Shown piece by piece: positions 56,242 to 64,000 of a stretch of 64,000 bases of DNA; the first letter of the stretch is position 1, and the number at the start of each line of letters is the position of its first letter. The translations under genes and the position numbers were made by a program. The notes under the pieces are model-generated. The model saw only the letters and a program-made list of their open reading frames with translations, was not told the origin of the DNA and did no database searches. The DNA is from Petrolisthes cinctipes (taxonomy: Eukaryota > Arthropoda > Malacostraca > Decapoda > Porcellanidae): NCBI GenBank assembly GCA_033782935.1, contig JAWQEG010000259.1, positions 1,143,501-1,207,500 of the forward strand, read 5' to 3'.

Positions 56242-57650
56242 CAGTCTTGCTCCAACTTTGGTGGAGTGTGGATGTTCTCCTGGCACTCTGCCTGCATTGT
56301 TGTTTGTGTTGTTGTTGTTGTTGTTGTAGTTCCCCAGACTGTCTGGCCGAGCAGTCCCGAATCTGGTTGACCGAAGCCGCGCAGATGCTCAGACCCCCAA
56401 ATGGAAGTCAGGGTAATAGTGAGTTCTGTTTCTTCGAAGGCAGCAGACGAGGGGACTGCTGGATCACGGGCATGTATCCCTGGGCCAACAAGCCCACCGT
56501 CTGTAGTCTTCCTTGTTATGACACCCATTCAGGCGATCTCGTCGGCTACCCAGAAGGAATGAGAGATAGTAAGAGAGACATGTTTGTGTTGTTGTTTGTG
56601 CTGCTTGTGCGTTCTTGTTTGGGTGTTGTTGTTTCTGTGGTGTTTTTTGTCTGTTGTGATTCTGTGTTCTGTTTTGTTGATTGTGTGTTCAGTTGTTTGC
56701 TTCCCATCTAGGCCTTGCCTGGCCTGATGGAAACCGTGGATTCCTGCTTGGAGGCCGATTTGGCCTAGTTGGGCAACGACTCTCCAATTGAGGATCACTG
56801 GCCTGAGCTGCCTTCTAGCAACCCTTCCCCCCTCACCTCGGTCACTCTACAGCTCAGGTTGCAGCCGTCCACATCCTCAACCTCTACCTAGCGACCCGTT
56901 GACGCCTCGTCCAACTCCTCGCAGGATTCCGATGGTGTGGACTGTTTGCCTCCGGCTGCCAAGACGGCGAAGGGTGCTTCAGCTGTGCACAACGTACCTT
57001 CTCTGCATCATCCTGGTGTTTCTTCTTTGTATACCAACTCCTTGCCTTCGTCCAACCTTCCTGCTTTTGCCCCGAGAGATGACTATTTAAGCTCTCCTTC
57101 CCTGGGAACCCATCTACAAACACAAAGCTGCATTGGTTGTCTGATGTCAACAGGGCTTTCAAACTGCAACATGAACTGGCTGAAGTCATGATGGCTGCTG
57201 TCACCTCCCGGTTTGTCTACATCTCTAGGAAGCGTCAGAACATCATTGATAGAGTCAAGGCTGATGAATTTTTGTCTCTGCCTCTCATTCTTAATACAAA
57301 TATAATGGTTGCAGACATCCCCCCATGCCCCCTCCGTGGATGCTACCAACACCTGATGTGAGTTTTACACCTACTTCCATGTCGGAACTGCCTTCTCTAC
57401 AGCGGCAGTTGGCTCTGGAACACGTAGAAACAGTGACGTCCTTCATCATAGATCCATACTGCTTCTACACTGATGGCTCATTGCAAGTGGATGATGCAAC
57501 ACGTTGTGCCGTTTTCTCACCTAACTTGGGTTGGCCGTCGTCTATGTAAACACTCTAAACCCACATTGTGTGAACTGTATGCCATTCTGGATGCTGTTAG
57601 TCTTGTCTGTCAACGTGGAGTGAATGCTGCCAATTTTTGTGACTCGAAAC
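56242..57650 (+). mobile_element. LINE-D2: 5' end and ORF1 start joined to RNase H by a large internal deletion
   Basis: Plus-strand LINE-D beginning at its 5' terminus (CAGTCTTGCTCC). About 250 bp of unrelated sequence (about 56,328-56,575) lies within the leader. The ORF1 N-terminus follows (CLPPAAKTAKGASAVH, FVYISRKRQNIIDRVKADEF) to about 57,290. It then jumps across roughly 3.5 kb of the reference to the RNase H region (PPPWMLPTPDVSFTPTS, YTDGSLQVDDATRCA). It stops at about 57,650, head-on against D3. No 3' trailer or poly(A). Confidence 0.88.
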
Positions 57651-57652
57651 CT

Positions 57653-59655
57653 GGCAGGCTTCCTTTGCGAGTCTGTCAACTGTACCATTGTGACGTAAAC
57701 CTACATGGGATGGCACGCATAAAAATTTGACAGTCAAGTTACGATGACGCAATAAGGCCAAAAACGATAAAATCTGTTGAATAACAGTAGAGTGTGTGGG
57801 CTGAACACTAGAGAGGGAATGAAGGGCAGGTTTGGAGTCTGCAACCATCATATCTATTTTAAGACTATGGAGCATAGAGGAAACAGACCTTATACAAGTA
57901 TGTCCAGCAGGCAGTATGAGAGGGACCGGGTGGTTTAGTCTAAAAGAAGTCCTGACTAACTGCGAGTAATGGGGTGAAAGATGAGGGAAATGGAGGCACT
58001 TGACATTGAAGCAAGTAACATTAGAATAAATGCTCTCCACTAATAAGGGAAGACGCAACTCACGCTGCATTTTCACTATCCTGGTCGACATTGGACAACC
58101 GAGAATTATTCTCATTGCTCTATTCTGAAATTTTTCTAAAGTTTCAAGAGTAACCCTGGGAAGTTGAATCAGAGCAGGGGAGAGGTAATCAACAACTGAA
58201 CGGATAAAAGCAATATAGATGGTTCTGGCTACTGGGAAGGAGATGCCCGAGGAGCATAGCACGTAATTGTAGCTCCAGGAATATCAGGGAGAGAAGTGAG
58301 CAGCCGATGCATCAGAATATTAAATAACAATGGGCTGAGAACACCCACAAAGAAGCCACACTTGTTTGCTGGTTGATGCTGTCTGTGAACCGCTGCCAAG
58401 AATCAATGTGAGCACACTCCTGCAGGGCAACTAAAGTGTCCCTAGACATCTGGTAACGATGGAGCAGGTCAGGGGTTGGGTTGGGTTGAAACAATAGGCC
58501 ATCACGTTCAGCCTCCTCCTTTGCCTCCTGTATACGTGCATCAAGCGTCCAGGAGTGAGCAGTATGGCAATGCTGGAGGTGTGGCCGGGAGACAAATAGC
58601 CTATAAAAGTCATGAGTAGCAGATACAAGATCAGAGTACAACTGTTCAGCTGATGATATGTCAAATGTAGGGAATACATGGGCCATAAATGAAATGTAAG
58701 TCGGGCAATATTTAGGGGGCACAGCAATACGCAAACGAGTGGCTGAAGCACTTGACCCAGCAGGTAGAGAATAATGAAACCGAAGAGCAATGTGATCAGA
58801 GAATAAGTCTGGCACGGAGGAGCACCGGACCTGAGATGCTATCAGGCCAGACGAGAGGATGTAATCCAGAGTACCTCCCCGGCAATGAGTGGCACAGCCA
58901 GTGTCCCAGCGTGTCAGATGGTGCTTGCGGATGTATGAAAGGAGACGAACACCATTACGATTAATAGAGCCAGAACCATCACCCAAATCAGAATGCCGAG
59001 CAATAAAATCTCCCATATACACCATACCACGCACTGTTGGAGAAGGAAGAGCCTCAAGTGTGAGTCTAGCTGGGGCAGAATAGACATTACATAATTAGAG
59101 AACTCCATTCCCAGGTAGAACCTCAAATAACTGAAAGGTCATGTCAGGATCAGTGGAGGTACGGAGAAGGCGATGTGGCAATGAGCTATGTATGTAAATC
59201 AGGAGACCATTCCTTACCAGATGAACATATGGCACATAACCTGAGAGGGGAGGAGCTTGCCCAGCAGCGAGCGGCCGTCCTGGAAATGCTTCCTGGAGAA
59301 AAATAACACTGGGATGATGATGAAAAACATAGGCCTTGAGTTGAGTGAGCTTAGCATAACTGGTGATACCACATACATTCCAGGAGATGACATCCAGCCG
59401 GCAATCACTAGCAAACTCTGTATTTGGAGGTAGAAGTCCGGTGAGTGGGGGCAGATGAGCGACCTGGAGAAGAAGATGGATCATCAGGAGAAGGGACTGA
59501 CTCGAAAAGCTACTCAAGGCGAGATGCAACAGTATCCATTTTTTCGGTAAGAGTAGTGACAGTTGAGATGATGGCCTGCTGAACCTCGACCAAGGTGGAG
59601 AGCTTGGAGTCATTGGCAGCCTGAGCGGCAACCAGCTCATCAATCCTGGCTTCAA
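57653..59655 (-). pseudogene. LINE-D3 ORF2, multiply deleted
   Basis: Endonuclease LDVISWNVCGITSYAKLT, FLQEAFPGRP, then the same TAA (59,095-59,097) as in D1. Next comes MVYMGDFIARHSDLG, where the catalytic-loop Asn has become Ile, then TLDYILSS and FSDHIALRF. The linker ends at SLWVFSAHCYLIF, where the sequence jumps to the end of RT motif 4. Another jump removes the palm, then the thumb (SGISFPVARTIYIAF) and the last half of RNase H (CVPSHVGLRHNGTVDRLAK). It cannot encode a working enzyme. Confidence 0.88.
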
Positions 59656-60830
59656 GGGCAGAAAAGCGGGTCATCGTGCCATGAGGGTAGCAATAGAATT
59701 GCGGAGGGCCAGGTCTGGAGGCGAGGCAGGGCTGGTAAGAGGAGCAGACTGGGGAGATGGTGGTGGTGGTGGTGGTGGTGGTGGAGGCGGAGCAATAATA
59801 GAGACACGAGCCTGGACCTGATGTCGAGTACATCCATGCCACAGGAGGTGAAGGCTCAGAGGTGGAGGCAGCAGGACGTGATGGTTCACCCCTGACAGGG
59901 CACGTCTTGGAATCATGGTCGGCGGCACACCATGCACACTTTGGCCTGGCAGAACAGTACCGAGAGATATGCCCAACTCCCCAGCACCTGTAGCACGAAG
60001 GCTGGTCATTATGAAATTTCCTCACCTCACACGGTGGAAGACATGGGAGGAATTCAAAGGAAATCTCATTTAGAGCTGGATCGGGTTGACTCCAGACAAC
60101 AACAATACGGCTAATGGGGGAACCATCTTGGAAAAAACGACGGGCAAAGTACACACCAGGGTATCCCTTGGCAAGTTTCGGGTCAACATCAATATGAAAA
60201 CGGGTAAGGATGTAGCTGGGGAACTTACGAGGCCTCTCGGGTGAATCTTCAAGAATGAGAGACAAAGACAAAAATTCACCAGCCTTGACTCTATCAATGA
60301 TGTCCTGACGCTTCCTAGAGATGTAGACAAACCGGGAGGTAACAGCAGCCATCTTGACTTCAGCCAGTTCACACTGCAGCTGGAAGGCCCTGTTAATATC
60401 AGACAACCAACGCAGCTTTGTGTCCGTAGATGGGTTTCCAGAGAAGGAGAGCTTGACATAGGCATTTCTTGGGGCAAAAGGAGGAAGGTTGGACGAGGGC
60501 AAGGAGTTGGTATACAAAGAAGAAACACCACGTTGAGGCAGAAAAGGTACGTCATGCACAGGTGAAGCACCCTTCGCTGTCTTGGTAGACGGAGGCAAAC
60601 AGTCCACACCATCGGAATCCTACAAGGAGTCAGACGAGGCATCAACGGGTCGCTTGGTAGAGGTTGAGAAGATGGAAGGCTTCAACCTGAGCTGCGGAGT
60701 GACCGAAGAGAGGGGGGGAGGGTTGCGAGAAGGCAGCTCAGGCCAGTTCCTCGATAGGAGACTCATCCTCCTCCGACATGGCCAAGTCGGCCTCCAGGCA
60801 GGAAACCACATCCGAATCCGCGCTCTCCAT
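59510..60830 (-). pseudogene. LINE-D3 ORF1, near-intact but frameshifted near its start
   Basis: The family ATG is at 60,828-60,830. A two-base loss (GAGGAACTGG against GAGGATCACTGG in D1) shifts the frame, and a TAG lies near 60,622. From 60,607 to 59,510 the frame is then open for 365 codons: the RNA-binding domain, knuckles CYRCWGVGHISRYC and CAWCAADHDSKTC, a Thr run from a (GGT)n expansion, and the probable coiled coil. Compared with D1 it lacks the CPRCPQPGV segment but has no stop in this stretch. Confidence 0.87.
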
Positions 60831-61106
60831 CAGGCCATACAAGGCCTAGATGAGAAGCGAACAACTGAACACACACGAACATACACACACAGTACCACAA
60901 CAAAACAAACAAACCACAAACAACAATACCACAAACAGCAAAACCACAAAAAAACGAAATAGAAAAGATAAACAACCCCTATAACACCACAGAAACAACA
61001 ACACACAATCAAGAACGTTGAAACAAGACAAACAACAACACAAACAACAACACAAGCAGAGCGCCAGGAACACGTCTTCACTCCAGGAAGGTTGGGGTGA
61101 GACTGC

Positions 61107-62200
61107 TACAAAGGTATGAACTATGAAGTACAGTATGGAAATATAAGCTTTACAGGCTTTCAAACTCAAGAACTAGAAGGGTTTACGAATTTAACCCATG
61201 GATTATATATATACTAAGACTTTATATTATAATTCAAGAAGTGCTGAGTGAGACGACAGGACTGTACACTCGCAATCCAAAAATTGTTTTCCAGGTCTTG
61301 TTGAAGTTTCGATATATTTGACATCCTAGTGAACTAATTACAACGCTTATCATATTTCATATTTGCTTGAGCTCGCCCAATACTCGATCAGGCTATTCGA
61401 AGCAACCGTGGATACATAATTTGGTTGCGATTGTACTGTATTGTACTTGTGGGGGTGAGTTGAGAATTTTGTTGGCTCGAAAGGAGGAGTGATTGTGTGC
61501 GTGACCCATTTCACTGAGTACTCTGTCTCTGTTTCTGTATTCTGCTTCCCTTTCTACCCCTGGCGGAAGAGCTTGCCCAACCCTTAAGAATAGGGAAATA
61601 GGCTATTGATGACTATTATATGTTGTATATCCGAGTGAGTTTGTGCCTATTGGGATATTTGGGTATAGGTAATGGTAATAAGGTATAAACCATGGGTGTG
61701 TGATTGTATTAACCAGACTATTAGTGAGAGATATTGTTAATCCTTTTAGCTTTTAGGAATATATGGCAATGGTGTTGGGGTTGATGATTCCTAAGTGATT
61801 GATTAATCACGGGAATCGAGTAGAAAATGTGGCAGTGTTGACTGTATTTTGAAATACTGAAGTTTATGTAATGAAATTGCAGGTGTTGGGATAAGGATGT
61901 TATGTACAGTACGACCCTTGAAAGAGAGATTACTGCGAGAGGTGCTTGGCTAGTATGATAGTTTGTGGGCGTCACGATGGAACGAAGGAAGGTGTTAAAG
62001 GAAGAGGCACTAGCTTCCAGCATTTTATTAACACCAAGTGTGGTGGAATACGCACTATTCGAATAGGTGAATTTTTGTGGATAATTTAGAAATTGTAACA
62101 TCAATTGTGTGAACATAAAGGTGGTGAGAAATTATACTTATTGTTTAGTGTATTTTTTGTATTTTATGTTTTCTTTGTACCGGTGTCATAATGTGTAATG
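61107..62200. other. No gene seen
   Basis: AT-rich DNA without domains. GACGACAGGACTGTACA near 61,251 weakly recalls a MITE-1 end but lacks a partner. Confidence 0.4.
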
Positions 62201-62202
62201 TA

Positions 62203-63128
62203 CACTCTCCCAAAAAAGTATCGGCATTAAAACGAATGAACGAAAACGATAATAAACATAGCATTATGGTACATTGCTTTGAAACCTTATAGATAGTGGT
62301 ATTCCTGCCGATCAGTTGCCAATTATGCATATTCGTATTGCTTCATGAGTCAGAGAAACTATAGAAGAGGCAAATCGAAACATATTCACATTTCTTCACC
62401 TATTAGAAAAATTTCAAATATTATCGTAAGATTTGCCACTTTCTAATGCTGAAAACTCAGCAAATCCACACCGTAGTTGCCAAATGGGATATAACGTTAT
62501 CTTTCTTTTCATTTATTTTTACTTTTTTTTTTATATACCTCTTCCTCGGGACAGGAGGCCGTCAGTCGTGGACTGAGACTGAGGCCCTGAGATTATCGAG
62601 TGAAGCTTTGAGGTGCTGGTTGCTTCACATGTTTGTTTATACACGTCACTTTCTGGAGAGGGCAACTTCTGTTTGTGTTACTTTACAAAACCTTAGTTAG
62701 AAGTATGAGAAGAAAAACATAAGCCTATTTGATCCTACCCTAGGCTATAACTACATTATATTTAAGACAAAATACTACAGTTACAGCGAATCTACTCAAA
62801 GATTACTTTTTGGTTAAAATCCAATTTAGTAACTTTATTCTCTGGGTTATCATTCGCATTATATTCAATAATTCAGTAAATTCTCTCCCCCAAAACCATC
62901 AATCATTAAAATCACATAACATATATCTGTAAAAATGAAGTCACAACTGTTACTCCACGACTTGCCTAATGCATGAATTATGTATGCTAGAGGATTTCAC
63001 GTTAGTACAGAAATGAGAGTCAACTCATTGCCAGCAGGAATACCAACCCCACAGTACAGTCATACATGTAGCTTCGATCTTTTCTCAGCAGGATCTAGCC
63101 AGCAATGCCGATACTTTTTGGGAGAGTG
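62203..63128. mobile_element. TcN-2: 926-bp TA-flanked non-autonomous Tc1/mariner-type element
   Basis: Ends CACTCTCCCAAAAAAGTATC and GATACTTTTTGGGAGAGTG. TA is at 62,201-62,202 and 63,129-63,130. The perfect terminal match is ~24 bp. A second shared block, GGTATTCCTGC, lies ~105-110 bp from the left end and ~85-90 bp from the right end, recalling the inner and outer repeats of Tc1-like transposons. The interior has no transposase frame. Confidence 0.88.
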
Positions 63129-63355
63129 TACTCTTTGGACTAATTCGAATTAAATATCCACAGGCTCCCCACAGGGGTCACTTTCTCTTTCTACACATTT
63201 CACTATTGTTAGTATCCATTCCCGTCCCGCCTGGAATAAAAAAAAAAAAAATGAAAAAAAAATATCCTGTCCCAGAACACTCTTCACGTTGGGTTGATGT
63301 TTTCTGGATAATCTTCTATAAACGATCCAATCCAGTACCTCCTGCACGAACACCC

Positions 63356-63660
63356 CCCCAGAGGGAGCCTCCTTGTCATGGTGGGAGGGCTTGCGTGTCT
63401 CTGAGACCTGGCGAGCTGGACCTAGTTTCGGGGAGAGAAGGCTTCCCATCCTAGATAGAATGCCAGTGAAAGACCAGACGAAATGGTTCCCATTTATTAG
63501 GATGTCAGTAAGAGCCAACAGTGCTGCCCGCCGGAGGGACCGCCCTCTAGTGGCCGTCCTGTGTTGGATGGTTGAGTGTCTGGACGGGGAGATGTTGGGG
63601 AAGGGGGTCTCAGCACCGTCGTGGGCAAACTTTCTAGCCATTGGGGCTGCTTTTTAAAAC
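63356..63660 (+). repeat. Repeat Z, copy 3
   Basis: Begins AGGGAGCCTCCTTGTCATGG and ends GGGCTGCTTTTTAAAACGAG. It carries the same nested hairpin as the other copies. It lies ~110 bp upstream of the LINE-C3 ORF1 start, but copies 1 and 2 stand in other contexts, so a functional link to LINE-C is not shown. Confidence 0.83.
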
Positions 63661-63777
63661 GAGTGGCCTCTGGGGGACAAGGTACCCCACCTAAAGCGAC
63701 CAGCGTTCGGTCCCCTCATCTGCCCGGTAGGTAGTAGCTCTTGGCTCCTGGGTAATTTTTAACAATACATATAATAT

Positions 63778-64000
63778 ATGGATATCGTTAAGCCTCCTTC
63801 GTTTCCTCGAGTGGTAGTCCACCAGGCCCGCGAGATGCCACTCACTGGTCGTGGTGGATTGCAGAACGCTACAATTTCTGGTAACAAAAGAAGGCCCAGC
63901 AGATCATGGGTTGTGTCGACAAAGCCTGCTAGCGATTTAGACACTGTAATGTTGACAAATGTATTTGCAAGTCTTACCTATGGCGCTATCCATTCCATTT
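63778..64000 (+). CDS. LINE-C3 ORF1, 5' start, runs off the window
   Basis: The ATG at 63,778-63,780 opens 74 codons to the window edge without a stop: MDIVKPPSFPRVVVHQARE, then WVVSTKPASDLDTVMLTNVF and ASLTYGAIHSI. The last part matches the RRM-like region of LINE-C1 ORF1 (VSTNPVSGLDTLMLKNVLAS). Unlike LINE-C1 this stretch has no stop, so C3 may be a younger or better-preserved copy whose body lies beyond 64,000. The protein would be the RNA-binding partner of ORF2. Confidence 0.85.
   Translation, partial: MDIVKPPSFPRVVVHQAREMPLTGRGGLQNATISGNKRRPSRSWVVSTKPASDLDTVMLTNVFASLTYGAIHSI

Larger units (their letters stand above)
57651..61106 (-). mobile_element. LINE-D3: 5'-complete copy with several internal deletions, no 3' end
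   Basis: Minus-strand LINE-D from its 5' terminus (near 61,106) to the RNase H region (57,651). Missing pieces relative to D1 are 51 nt in ORF1 (third Cys-rich segment), the RT from the linker to motif 4 (junction at about 58,350), the catalytic palm from ADD onward (junction at about 58,255), and the first half of RNase H (junction at about 57,842). The 3' trailer and tail are absent. Copy D2 faces it from the left. Confidence 0.9.

Overview
No convincing host gene is visible in this window. It is a dense, nested graveyard of transposable elements and simple repeats of the kind found in large arthropod genomes. The mix of RNase H-bearing Jockey/I-type LINEs, a Nimb/I-like LINE without RNase H, RTE and Penelope fragments, a Gypsy relic, Tc1/mariner- and hAT-type non-autonomous elements, very long (TA)n tracts and a short CCTAA (arthropod telomere-like) run suggests an arthropod, most likely a decapod crustacean. 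That assignment is inference. Labels such as LINE-A are local to this annotation.

Layout. 1-3.8 kb: LINE-A1 (minus; ORF1 intact, ORF2 broken, runs off the left edge). 4.7-5.7 kb: Penelope-like 3' end with a foldback. 6.2 kb: palindromic TA-flanked MITE. 6.8-8.7 kb: LINE-D scrap abutting a 1.66 kb DNA element with CTACTA termini. 8.7-10.2 kb: a 42-bp minisatellite and microsatellites. 10.4-15.1 kb: LINE-C1 (minus, rearranged). 15.6-20.2 kb: repeat Z, Gypsy gag, tandem repeats, Gypsy protease and integrase, closed by an RTE 3' end. 20.6-30.4 kb: repeat Z, then repeat X (tandem 228-bp monomers, internal part, (AATC)n tail) in several orientations. Repeat X carries hAT-type insertions, and one of these carries full-length LINE-A2. 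30.4-36.5 kb: LINE-B (minus) plus an inverted repeat. 37.2-41.5 kb: LINE-C2 (plus) split by a 1.64 kb TA-flanked element. 41.5-44.6 kb: RTE fragment, cluster of palindromic MITEs and (AATC)n tails. 44.6-52.5 kb: a roughly 1.5 kb DNA element with ~320-bp terminal inverted repeats, split by two LINE-D insertions (full-length D1 and 5'-truncated D4), each with its own target-site duplication. 55.2-61.1 kb: helix-turn-helix ORF, tRNA-like SINE head, and LINE-D copies D2/D3 facing each other with internal deletions. 62.2-63.1 kb: a second TA-flanked element. 63.4-64 kb: repeat Z and the 5' start of LINE-C3.

How the parts relate. The autonomous-type proteins are LINE ORF1 (RNA-binding, zinc knuckles) and ORF2 (endonuclease, reverse transcriptase, RNase H). 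Several insertions can be dated relative to each other because empty sites or target-site duplications lie in the same window. The order is repeat X, then hAT, then LINE-A2; LINE-C2, then the Tc1-type element; and the CTACTA DNA element, then LINE-D1 and D4. The least familiar item is the pair of CTACTA-ended DNA elements (7,001-8,663 and 44,599-52,510). They share a terminal and subterminal plan but I cannot assign them to a superfamily.
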